Of a DNA stretch of 23,954 nt, positions 7,503-14,576 are shown in pieces (the stretch's first letter is position 1; each line of letters begins with the position of its first letter). The position numbers were made by a program, and so were the translations under genes. Source of the stretch: JAZDEY01 sp043808325 [NCBI: Candidatus Eiseniibacteriota bacterium] (GTDB taxonomy: Bacteria; Arandabacterota; Arandabacteria; Arandabacterales); NCBI GenBank assembly GCA_043808325.1, contig JAZDEY010000043.1, forward strand, positions 1-23,954, written 5' to 3'. The notes beneath the pieces are model-generated. The model did no database searches and was not told the DNA's origin. It was given only the letters and a program-made list of their open reading frames with translations.

Positions 7503-8247
7503 CGCCCGGGCCGCTTGCCCATCGCTCGAGCGAGAGCTTCCCATCGCAGTACAGGCCGTAGGTGAAACTGTCTATCCAGTCACCCACCACCAGACAAGAG
7601 GTGTGAGCCACCTCGAAAATTTGAGGTCTGTGCAGGTGTCCCAGGACAATGAAGTCGAAGCCTTCGCGCGCCTTCTTCTCAACAAACGCTCTCAGGTTTG
7701 GTCCATTGGGGTTTCTTGAACTGCGCCGCCGGCTCATCCTGGAGAAACCGGCCGCCAGACGGAGGCCGATATCCGGATGGAGTATCCGGAAACCACTTGA
7801 TACCGCTCTACTATGGAGAACCTGCTTCAAGATGCGATATCCCAGCTGGCCGGTGGTGGCTATGCCGTCGCCGTGGGAGATGAAGAAACGCCTGCCGTCG
7901 ATCGAGGTATCAAGCGCGTCGAGGACCGTCCGGACGCCCACCTCATCTCGTAGGAAATCGCCCATCCAGTAATCGTGATTACCGGCGATATAGGTGATTT
8001 CGCACCCGGAGTCAACCATGGACTTAAGACGAGCCAGGACCCTGAAGGGATGGCGCGGCACGACCGTGAGGTACTCGAACCAGAAGTCAAGCAGGTCTCC
8101 GACGATGCAGAGCTTAGCGCCCGAGTCCCGGACGTGGTCGAGGAAACCGTCGAGCATCGGGACCGAGGACTTCTCGATCTCCGGATACGCCCCCAGATGA
8201 AGGTCCGACAGAAAATAGATCTGGCCTGCCGCCTCCCGAGTCTGCAA
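7459..8247 (-). CDS. lpxH: UDP-2,3-diacylglucosamine diphosphatase (LpxH)
   Basis: This calcineurin-like metallophosphatase would release lipid X from UDP-2,3-diacylglucosamine in lipid A biosynthesis, at the inner face of the cytoplasmic membrane. All metal motifs are present in order: SDLHLG (Asp15, His17), GDLLDFW (Asp51), GNHDYW (Asn90, His91), SHGD and GHLHRP. The DFW after GDLL and the YW after GNHD favour LpxH over a generic phosphoesterase. The length of 262 residues fits. The start is TTG (8247-8245 on the minus strand), preceded five bases upstream by GGGAGG. A sigma-70 promoter (8290-8318, minus strand) drives it, divergent from the HtrA gene. The C-terminal residues past about 248 overlap the barrel gene tail-to-tail and look non-conserved. 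Confidence 0.85.
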   Translation of the reverse strand: MQTREAAGQIYFLSDLHLGAYPEIEKSSVPMLDGFLDHVRDSGAKLCIVGDLLDFWFEYLTVVPRHPFRVLARLKSMVDSGCEITYIAGNHDYWMGDFLRDEVGVRTVLDALDTSIDGRRFFISHGDGIATTGQLGYRILKQVLHSRAVSSGFRILHPDIGLRLAAGFSRMSRRRSSRNPNGPNLRAFVEKKAREGFDFIVLGHLHRPQIFEVAHTSCLVVGDWIDSFTYGLYCDGKLSLERWASGPGVTCSPRATEKSSRS

Positions 8248-8289
8248 TACAACCTCCCCGCGGATTTTGCGCCAAAACAGAGTGCAGAC

Positions 8290-8318
8290 AATATACTAAA
8301 CGGGCCGGGAGAAGGCAA
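8290..8318 (-). promoter_or_regulatory. Sigma-70 promoter of lpxH
   Basis: On the minus strand, TTGCCT (8318-8313) and TATATT (8295-8290) are separated by exactly 17 bp. The -10 box matches five of six positions and the -35 box four of six. It sits 43 bp from the lpxH start, back to back with the HtrA promoter. Confidence 0.6.
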
Positions 8319-8326
8319 GAAAACTA

Positions 8327-8355
8327 TTGACACATTCCAGGGTCTTGGGTACAAT
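8327..8355 (+). promoter_or_regulatory. Strong sigma-70 promoter of the HtrA gene
   Basis: TTGACA (8327-8332), a 17-bp spacer and TACAAT (8350-8355) make this the best sigma-70 promoter in the window. Transcription should start near 8362, giving a leader of about 145 nt before the TTG at 8507. Its -35 box lies 8 bp from the -35 box of the divergent lpxH promoter. Confidence 0.8.
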
Positions 8356-8387
8356 GCACAATGGTCCTGTGAGGATCCTGTGCGGAT

Positions 8388-8401
8388 GGGGTCAGTACCC
8401 C
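8388..8401 (+). repeat. GGGGT/ACCCC hairpin in the HtrA leader
   Basis: GGGGT (8388-8392) and ACCCC (8397-8401) form a perfect 5-bp stem with a CAGT loop about 25 nt into the predicted transcript. It resembles the other two GC palindromes at 5130 and 6402 in its G-run/C-run design. Confidence 0.45.
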
Positions 8402-8506
8402 CTTGTAGTTCTGTACTTCCACGGAACTTTTCCCTAGGATTCAGGTTCAAATCTTAAGGAACCAGCGAAACGATTACACAGGCACTGACGGAGGTACACT
8501 TACACC

Positions 8507-9991
8507 TTGAAGATCAGAATATCGACATTGGCGGCAGTGATAGTCGGTCTGAGCATGATTCTTGGCTGTCAGTCGACGGGGTCTCGTGCCGAAGACACGG
8601 CCAAGGGCGGCGAGCCGCAGAGAGCTTATGCAGCCCCGGCAGTCAAGGGTTCGATCGAACCTAGCCCGTTCGTCGACGTGGCCGCGAAAGTGATGCCGGC
8701 GGTCGTGAGCATAGATACTAAGAAGAAGGTTGAGACCGGCTCATCCGGATTCGATGAGCCCTTCGGCAGGCTCTTCCGCGACCTGATTCCCGAATTCCAA
8801 CAGCAGCAGCGCCGAGAGTACCAGGTGCCCGGCTTCGCCTCGGGCTTCATCTTCGACAGCCGCGGCTACGTGGTCACCAACAATCATGTTGTAAGTGATG
8901 CCCAGGAGATTGTCGTCCGGCTCCTGGACGGCAGTGAGTACAAGGCGACGGTCGTAGGAACCGATCCCAATACCGATATAGCGATCATAAAGATCGACAT
9001 GCCCGGTCGGCCTCCGGTCGTCAATCTGGGTAACTCGGACGCCATTAGAGTCGGAGATTGGGCCATTGCGGTCGGGAATCCTTTCGGGCGCCTTGAGGGT
9101 ACCGTGACTGTGGGCGTGATAAGTGCCAAGGGACGTTCGGCTCTGAACATTGTGGGCGGGACCCCGGCGCTTCAGGACTTCATCCAGACCGATGCTTCGA
9201 TCAATTTCGGCAACAGCGGAGGCCCCCTGGTCAACATAGACGGTGAGGCCGTGGGCATGAATACGGCCATAAACCCGCTTGGTCAGGGTATAGGTTTCGC
9301 GATTCCGATAAATTTAGTGAAACATGTTTCAGAAGAAATCATCAAATATGGGAAGGTGTCTTGGGGCTACCTGGGCATACTCCCACAAGAGATAACCAAG
9401 GACATCGCAGACGCCCTGGGTGTGGATGTGAAGAGCGGCATTCTGGTGGGTTCGGTCGTTGAGGATGGGCCGGCTGCCAAGGCGGGCGTCAGGACCGGTG
9501 ACATCATCCAGGAATTCAACGGTGACAAGGTGGGCAACGTAGATCAATTCAGGCTCAAGGTCGCCCAGACCGGAGTCGGCAAAGAGGTGGCGCTCCTGGT
9601 CGTGAGGAAGGGTGAGCGCAAGACCGTCAATGTGAAGCTTGCCGAGCGTCCGACCGAAGTCGCCAGGGCTGAGGAACAATCGAAGCCCAAAGAGGCCTGG
9701 CTTGGTCTGGGCGTCGACGACGTATCGGGTGCGGTGGGCAGACAGGTAGCACCGTCCAATGTGGAGAGGGGTGTTGTGGTTGTGGGGGTGGACCAGGGGA
9801 GTCCGGCCGAGGAAGCCGGGATTGCTCCGGGCGATCTTATTGAAGAGATAAACGGAGAGCCCGTGGGTAACGTAGGCAAGTATAACAGCTTGATAGATAA
9901 GGCCATGGGCCGCAAGGACAAGCCCGTGCTCTTTCTCGTCAAGCGAGATGAAGGCAGTCGTTTTGTAGCGGTCAAACCCAGGCAGGATTGA
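8507..9991 (+). CDS. degP: Lipoprotein HtrA/DegP-family serine protease
   Basis: This is an envelope quality-control protease that degrades or refolds misfolded exported proteins. A lipoprotein signal peptide ends in the lipobox MILGC, with the lipidated Cys at residue 21, so the enzyme is membrane-anchored rather than free in the periplasm. The trypsin-like domain has the complete triad: His127 in NNHVV, Asp157 in NTDIAIIKID and Ser237 in GNSGGPLVN. Two PDZ domains follow (about 275-370 and 385-490), each with its own substrate-binding loop (WGYLGI and WLGLGV at the starts). The length of 494 residues is standard. The start is TTG with GGAGG 12 bases upstream, a rather long spacing; no better in-frame start fits the signal peptide. 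It is transcribed from the strong promoter at 8327-8355. Confidence 0.93.
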   Translation: MKIRISTLAAVIVGLSMILGCQSTGSRAEDTAKGGEPQRAYAAPAVKGSIEPSPFVDVAAKVMPAVVSIDTKKKVETGSSGFDEPFGRLFRDLIPEFQQQQRREYQVPGFASGFIFDSRGYVVTNNHVVSDAQEIVVRLLDGSEYKATVVGTDPNTDIAIIKIDMPGRPPVVNLGNSDAIRVGDWAIAVGNPFGRLEGTVTVGVISAKGRSALNIVGGTPALQDFIQTDASINFGNSGGPLVNIDGEAVGMNTAINPLGQGIGFAIPINLVKHVSEEIIKYGKVSWGYLGILPQEITKDIADALGVDVKSGILVGSVVEDGPAAKAGVRTGDIIQEFNGDKVGNVDQFRLKVAQTGVGKEVALLVVRKGERKTVNVKLAERPTEVARAEEQSKPKEAWLGLGVDDVSGAVGRQVAPSNVERGVVVVGVDQGSPAEEAGIAPGDLIEEINGEPVGNVGKYNSLIDKAMGRKDKPVLFLVKRDEGSRFVAVKPRQD

Positions 9992-10064
9992 GATAAGCTT
10001 TAGGGCTTAGGAAGCCATAGGATTTGTGGAGTTGGGCGTCCGGGACGGAAGGTGGGGGAGCGTA

Positions 10065-10919
10065 ATGGTCAACGATGAGAGAGGCTTTGTGGAAGAGGAG
10101 AAATCGCTCGCGCTCTATCTGAGAGAGATAAGTGATGAGCCGCTTCTCAAGCCAGAGGAAGAGGGCGTCCTGGCCAGGCGGATTCGCAAGGGCGAGCATG
10201 AAGCCCTTGAGAAGCTCGTGAAGGCCAACCTGCGCTTTGTAGTCAGTGTGGCTCGTCAGTACCGTAACCGAGGCCTGAGTCTGGCGGACTTGATTAGCGA
10301 AGGCAACGCAGGACTCGTGAGAGCTGCGAAGACCTTTGATGAGAAAAAGGGCTGCAAGTTCATCTCCTATGCGATCTGGTGGATACGGCAGCGTATCCTT
10401 CAGGCTATTGCGGAGCAGTCCCGGATAGTAAGGCTTCCCCTGAATCGAGCGGGAACCTTGAGCCGTATAGGCAAGACTTCCGGCGAGCTGGGCCATGATC
10501 TTGGGAGGGAGCCTACCACCGGCGAGATTGCCGATCATCTTGACATAACCGAGAGGGAAGTTACCGAAACCCTTAAAGTCGCCATACCTCACTTGTCGAT
10601 AGATGCACCGACGTCCGATGAGGACGACAGCTCCCTCAGGGAGGTTTTGGCCGACGCTGATGCCCAGCCGCCCGATCAGGACGTGATCGAGCGCTCGCTT
10701 CAGGAGGATATCGCCGAGGCCCTTGAGACCTTGAGCCCCCGTGAGGCCAAGATACTGACTCTCTACTTCGGCATCGGCCGGGAAGAGCCGCTGACGCTGG
10801 AGGAGATCGGCAGGATCCTCGGGCTGACCCGGGAACGGGTAAGACAGATAAAGGAGAAGGCTATAAGGAGGCTAAGGCACGCCTCCCGGAGTTCATACCT
10901 CGAGGCTTATCTAAACTAG
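10065..10919 (+). CDS. rpoD: RpoD/SigA-type RNA polymerase sigma factor
   Basis: This sigma-70 factor of 284 residues has regions 1.2 to 4.2 but no region 1.1, like the short SigA of Bacteroidetes. Visible are region 1.2 (ALYLREISDEPLLKPEEE), region 2 (KANLRFVVSVARQYRNRG, then FISYAIWWIRQRILQA for 2.3-2.4), region 3 (AEQSRIVRLPLNRAGTLSRI) and the region 4.2 helix-turn-helix (TLEEIGRILGLTRERVRQIK). Conservation of region 2.4 and 4.2 suggests normal housekeeping promoter recognition, which agrees with the TTGACA/TATAAT-like promoters found here. An alternative is a stationary-phase group 2 factor. The frame opens at 10026, but ATG 10065 has GGGGGAG five bases upstream and begins where similarity begins. 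It follows the HtrA gene by about 70 bp with no clear terminator, so the two may be cotranscribed. Confidence 0.92.
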   Translation: MVNDERGFVEEEKSLALYLREISDEPLLKPEEEGVLARRIRKGEHEALEKLVKANLRFVVSVARQYRNRGLSLADLISEGNAGLVRAAKTFDEKKGCKFISYAIWWIRQRILQAIAEQSRIVRLPLNRAGTLSRIGKTSGELGHDLGREPTTGEIADHLDITEREVTETLKVAIPHLSIDAPTSDEDDSSLREVLADADAQPPDQDVIERSLQEDIAEALETLSPREAKILTLYFGIGREEPLTLEEIGRILGLTRERVRQIKEKAIRRLRHASRSSYLEAYLN

Positions 10920-10956
10920 CCCGGGCTGAGTTTTTTGACAGCCTGCGCGGTTTTTT
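10918..10956 (+). terminator. Possible factor-independent terminator after the sigma gene
   Basis: GGCT at the end of the gene can pair with AGCC at 10918-10921, and the self-complementary AGCCCGGGCT is followed by T6 at 10931-10936. A second T6 occurs at 10951-10956 after a short GC stretch. The stems are weak, but two U-tracts between genes are suggestive. Confidence 0.35.
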
Positions 10957-10958
10957 GC

Positions 10959-10987
10959 TTGACAAACCTGGCGCCCCTTGGTACGTT
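10959..10987 (+). promoter_or_regulatory. Sigma-70 promoter of the M23 peptidase gene
   Basis: Perfect TTGACA (10959-10964), a 17-bp spacer and TACGTT (10982-10987, matching TA...T) lie 33 bp before the start codon. The promoter directly follows the presumed terminator of the sigma factor gene. Confidence 0.55.
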
Positions 10988-11019
10988 GCCTATCTAAGAG
11001 AACCTGAGAGGGGGAACTA

Positions 11020-11940
11020 TTGACCGGAGAAAAGGTGACCCTTATTCTGATGCACTCTCCCAAAGCAGCTCCCAAGTCAATCTCCGTTACCCGAAGGCGT
11101 CTGGTATTCGTTGTCGGCTTTTTGCTGGTTTTTCTCGGCTTTTCCGTATTCTCGGGACTCCAGACCTTCACCAACGTCATAAATCGTGAGAAGTTTGGGG
11201 AACTTGAGCGGGAGAACGAGGTCCTCAAGACGCGGCTGGCCCAGATCCAGGGTAAAGTGTCAACCCTCGAATATGATATGGCGGACCATGCCAAGTTTGA
11301 GGAGAGGATGAGGATCCTCGCCGATCTCGAACCCATGGATAGCGATGTGTGGGAAGTGGGCGTGGGAGGTCCGGAGATTACGGCCCCAGACGAGACCGGC
11401 ACCCCGATCGGGCAGGCTCTTTCGTCGGTCAACACCAATGTCGACAGGCTCTTGAGGCAGATAAAGTTCCAGCGTCACAGCTTCGATGAGATCCTGACCC
11501 GCTTGAAGAGCAAGACCGAGGAGTTCAGGAATGTCCCCTCGATACGCCCGTGCGACTCGGGTTACATCAGCAGTACCTTCGGCCGCAGACGGGACCCCTT
11601 CAGCGGCAGGATATCTCGCCATGAGGGTGTCGACTTCTCGGCAAGGAAGGGTTCCAAGGTCTTCGCCACTGCCGACGGGGTGGTCAGATTCGCCGCCTAT
11701 GACGGCGGCTACGGCTACACCGTAGAGATCGATCATGGCAACTCCATCGTCACACGCTACTGCCACAATTCGAAGATGGCGGTCACCAAGGGCCAGGCTG
11801 TCAAACGCGGTGATGTGATTGCCTACGTTGGAAGCTCGGGAAGATCGTCGGGGCCCCACTTGCACTATGAGGTCAAAGCAAACGGGCTATTGCAGGACCC
11901 CGTCAAGTACATACTCCCCTCCGACATTATTGTCGACTGA
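11020..11940 (+). CDS. Membrane-anchored M23 (LytM-type) metallopeptidase
   Basis: This is a cell-wall endopeptidase or cell-division LytM protein. A short cytoplasmic N terminus precedes one transmembrane helix (about 28-50, LVFVVGFLLVFLGFSVF), then a coiled coil (about 60-100), a linker, and the M23 domain (about 180-300) in the periplasm. The zinc site is intact: HEGVD (His201, Asp205) and GPHLHYE (His280, His282), so it should be active, unlike degenerate EnvC/NlpD-type activators. The start is TTG with AGGGGG six to seven bases upstream. It has its own promoter. Confidence 0.9.
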   Translation: MTGEKVTLILMHSPKAAPKSISVTRRRLVFVVGFLLVFLGFSVFSGLQTFTNVINREKFGELERENEVLKTRLAQIQGKVSTLEYDMADHAKFEERMRILADLEPMDSDVWEVGVGGPEITAPDETGTPIGQALSSVNTNVDRLLRQIKFQRHSFDEILTRLKSKTEEFRNVPSIRPCDSGYISSTFGRRRDPFSGRISRHEGVDFSARKGSKVFATADGVVRFAAYDGGYGYTVEIDHGNSIVTRYCHNSKMAVTKGQAVKRGDVIAYVGSSGRSSGPHLHYEVKANGLLQDPVKYILPSDIIVD

Positions 11941-12036
11941 TATCCGACTCCTTAGAAACCTTAGAAACCTTGGAGTACTCCGACTTTCCCCTTCGGACCG
12001 ATCCGCCGCTCGTTTGGCAGGGGCCCAGGTAATAGT

Positions 12037-12948
12037 ATGACTCCCGACAGCGGGTACCCAATCTATAGCGGGCTCATACCGGGCGAGCTTGCCCGCAGGA
12101 TCGAGAGAGGCTCACGTATGCTCGCCGCCTGCAGCCTTTGTCCCAGGCTGTGCGGGATTGACAGGCGCCGTGGCGAGCACGGCTTCTGCAAGGGCGGGTT
12201 CTTGCCACGGGTTTCGAGCTTCGGACCCCATTTCGGTGAGGAGGCATGCCTCGTCGGCACCAAGGGCTCGGGTACCATCTTCTTTACGGGGTGCAATCTC
12301 CAGTGCTGCTTCTGCCAGAACTACGAGATCAGCCATTATCTTCAAGGCAAGGAAACGACCGCCGCGGAGCTGGCGGCAACGATGCTGCGGCTGGAGCAAC
12401 TCGGCTGCCACAACATCAATCTGGTGACCCCTACTCACTTTACGCCCCAGATCGTGGAGGCGATCGCCGTTGCGGCCGGCCAAGGGCTTTCCCTGCCCAT
12501 CGTCTATAACTGCGGCGGCTACGAAGCCTTGGAGACTCTGCGACTTCTCGAAGGGATGGTCGACATCTACATGCCGGATTTTAAGTTCTGGAACGAAGGG
12601 TCGGCGGTGCGATACTGCGGTGCTCGAGACTATCCCGAGGCCGCAAGGGTGGCAATCAGGGAAATGCACCGGCAGGTCGGGGACCTCGAAATCCGGGGTG
12701 GTCTGGCTCGCCGGGGGCTACTGGTGCGCCATCTTGTCATGCCCGGTCTGGTCGAAGAAGCGAAGGCGATTTTCGGTTTCCTTGCCGGTGAGATCTCGAA
12801 GGATACCTTCGTCAATGTGATGGATCAATACCGGCCGTGCTACAGGGCCGATCGATTCCCCGAGATAGGACGCAGACTCACGGGCGGCCAATTCGAGGAG
12901 GCGTTGGAGCTTGCTGCCGCGGCCGGACTCACGAGGATTTACTCTTGA
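12037..12948 (+). CDS. PflA-related radical SAM protein (COG1313/PflX type)
   Basis: This is a radical SAM enzyme of unknown substrate, related to pyruvate formate-lyase activating enzyme. The 4Fe-4S motif CNLQCCFC supplies Cys86, Cys90 and Cys93 in the CX3CX2C spacing. A second Cys set near the N terminus (Cys32, Cys35, Cys39, Cys51) is typical of this subfamily and may bind zinc or another cluster. Later landmarks are NINLVTPTHFTPQ, YMPDFKFW and VMDQYRPCYRA. No glycyl-radical enzyme gene is nearby, so an activase role is not supported by context. The ATG at 12037 has only a weak AGG upstream. It follows the M23 gene by 96 bp. Confidence 0.85.
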   Translation: MTPDSGYPIYSGLIPGELARRIERGSRMLAACSLCPRLCGIDRRRGEHGFCKGGFLPRVSSFGPHFGEEACLVGTKGSGTIFFTGCNLQCCFCQNYEISHYLQGKETTAAELAATMLRLEQLGCHNINLVTPTHFTPQIVEAIAVAAGQGLSLPIVYNCGGYEALETLRLLEGMVDIYMPDFKFWNEGSAVRYCGARDYPEAARVAIREMHRQVGDLEIRGGLARRGLLVRHLVMPGLVEEAKAIFGFLAGEISKDTFVNVMDQYRPCYRADRFPEIGRRLTGGQFEEALELAAAAGLTRIYS

Positions 12949-12972
12949 AATGAGCCGGGCTTAGCTTAAGAT
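12945..12972 (+). promoter_or_regulatory. Possible sigma-70 promoter of the first HD-GYP gene
   Basis: TTGAAA (12945-12950) and TAAGAT (12967-12972) with a 16-bp spacer overlap the end of the radical SAM gene, just ahead of the GTG at 12996. It is a moderate match only. Confidence 0.35.
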
Positions 12973-12995
12973 TGAATGTATATGGAGGACTCCCC

Positions 12996-14303
12996 GTGAG
13001 ATCGCAGGCAAGGTACAGACCCGAGATCGCTGCAAGGGTGCTGGTGTTCCTCTTCGGTTGTGGACTGATGGGAGGGACCGCTTATTATCTTGGGCTTCCG
13101 CCGGTCCACGCAGTGGTGATCGCCGGGGTCGGCGGAGTTCTTTCCTCAATCGCGACGGAACTGCCGTGGGGCGGTTTCCTCTTGCCGTCGGATGCGATCG
13201 TGCTCTCGGTGTGTCTGATTGCGGGAAGGTTTTGGGCAGTGGGAGTGGCCCTCGGGGCAGCTCTGGCCTCAGCCAGTGTGGTGTCGCGTTGGCCGCGGCT
13301 GGCCGCGGTTGCCTCGATGAGAAACCTGGGCGCCTCGGTTGCGGCGGTGGCAGTATGGCGGAGCTTTCTCCCCGAGGGTGGCCTGGAGTTCGAAGGCAGC
13401 CGGACCCTTGTGGCCGGGCGCTACGCCCAATGGGTTTTTTCCGTCAGGGCAATACCGGCACTGCTCGTGGTGGTACTCACCTTTTTTGTGGTTGGCGCGG
13501 CGATCGATGTGCTCCTCAGGAGGCGAGCGGGGTTCAATCTTCGGGAATTCTGGTTCTTCAATTTCGGGAAGAACTTCCACCATCTGATTTTCACGCTCTT
13601 GATCGGGGCGATCGTCTCGGTCGCCTATCTGGACATGGGTATGCTCGCGTTCGTGCTTTTCGCGTTTCCGCTTCTCTTGACGCGGGATGCCCTCAAGCGG
13701 AGCCTTGACTTGCGAAAATCAAGGATCGAAGCCCTGACGGCTCTGTCGTCCTCGGTCGATGCCCGGGATCGCTACACCTATGATCACTCCAGCCGGGTCT
13801 CGCAGCTGGCCTCCATGCTTGCCCGTGAGATGGGCTTCTCGGAGTCTACCGTGGAAACCATCGAGAGCGGCGCTTTGCTTCACGACATAGGCAAGATTGG
13901 CATGGACGTTGAGATTCTCTCAAAGCCGGGGCCGCTTGACAATGAAGAGCGAGCCGCGATAAGGCAGCATCCGATTCGCAGCGCCCAGGTAGTCTCCGGG
14001 GTCGAGTTGTTCAAGAGCTCGGTCGATATCGTCCGGCATCATCACGAACGTCCCGACGGCAACGGTTATCCTGACGGCCTTGCGGCCCACGAGATACCGA
14101 TTGGCGCCAGGATTCTCAATGTCGCGGATGCTTTTGATGCAATGACCTCGGACAGACCCTACAGGAAAAGGCGCAGTGTGGGGGAGGCCCTCGAGGAACT
14201 CAAGAACGGCTCGGGAAGCGAGTTCGACCCCGTGGTTGTGGAGTATCTGATGAGACTGCTGAAGAAGCGTGCCGGCGAGATCGGCCGTCTCGGCCCGCGA
14301 TGA
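12996..14303 (+). CDS. Membrane HD-GYP domain protein (c-di-GMP phosphodiesterase-like)
   Basis: The N-terminal half (about 10-235) is a multi-pass membrane domain with at least five hydrophobic segments, probably a sensor. The C-terminal half is a complete HD-GYP domain: first ligand His264 in DHSSRV, His296-Asp297 in LLHDIGKIG, QHP, HHHERPDGNGYP with GYP at 357-359, and ADAFDAMTSDRPYR. All metal ligands expected for c-di-GMP hydrolysis are present. The frame opens with TTG at 12972, but GTG 12996 has GGAGG seven bases upstream and is chosen as the start (435 residues). It is followed by a paralogue, so this is a tandem pair; the two differ in the first metal ligand. Confidence 0.9.
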   Translation: MRSQARYRPEIAARVLVFLFGCGLMGGTAYYLGLPPVHAVVIAGVGGVLSSIATELPWGGFLLPSDAIVLSVCLIAGRFWAVGVALGAALASASVVSRWPRLAAVASMRNLGASVAAVAVWRSFLPEGGLEFEGSRTLVAGRYAQWVFSVRAIPALLVVVLTFFVVGAAIDVLLRRRAGFNLREFWFFNFGKNFHHLIFTLLIGAIVSVAYLDMGMLAFVLFAFPLLLTRDALKRSLDLRKSRIEALTALSSSVDARDRYTYDHSSRVSQLASMLAREMGFSESTVETIESGALLHDIGKIGMDVEILSKPGPLDNEERAAIRQHPIRSAQVVSGVELFKSSVDIVRHHHERPDGNGYPDGLAAHEIPIGARILNVADAFDAMTSDRPYRKRRSVGEALEELKNGSGSEFDPVVVEYLMRLLKKRAGEIGRLGPR

Positions 14304-14576
14304 ACCTCGCCCGGTGAATTCCTCCGCGTGAATTCTGTTGCGCTCCGCTCCTCCCGGTGATACCCTCTCGACGAACCTCGCGACTGGAATTTGAGATCCT
14401 CGTGAGCGATCCGGGTGACGGGGTCTCCACCGAGGAGGCGGGAATGGGAGGGACAAGGAGGACGAGGCCGATGGCAGCGCCGGCATGGCTCAAGACGGAC
14501 GGATTCTGGGACGCAATAGGTTAAGCCACTCCACACGTATCAACAAGCGGTTCGGTAAGCGGCGCCGAAGGGAATC
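14304..14576. other. Intergenic region between the HD-GYP paralogues
   Basis: The 273 bp hold no recognised gene. Short direct repeats are visible: GAACCTCGC twice (about 14302 and 14375) and GTGAATTC twice (14314-14321 and 14328-14335). A 40-codon ORF from GTG 14402 to TAA 14522 (ending PAWLKTDGFWDAIG) is too short and isolated to call. I see no convincing promoter or terminator. Confidence 0.4.

Noticed and set aside
10004-10016. GGCTT-AGG-AAGCC hairpin after the HtrA gene as a terminator
   Set aside because: The 5-bp stem is short and no T-tract follows; it sits close to the start of the sigma factor gene.
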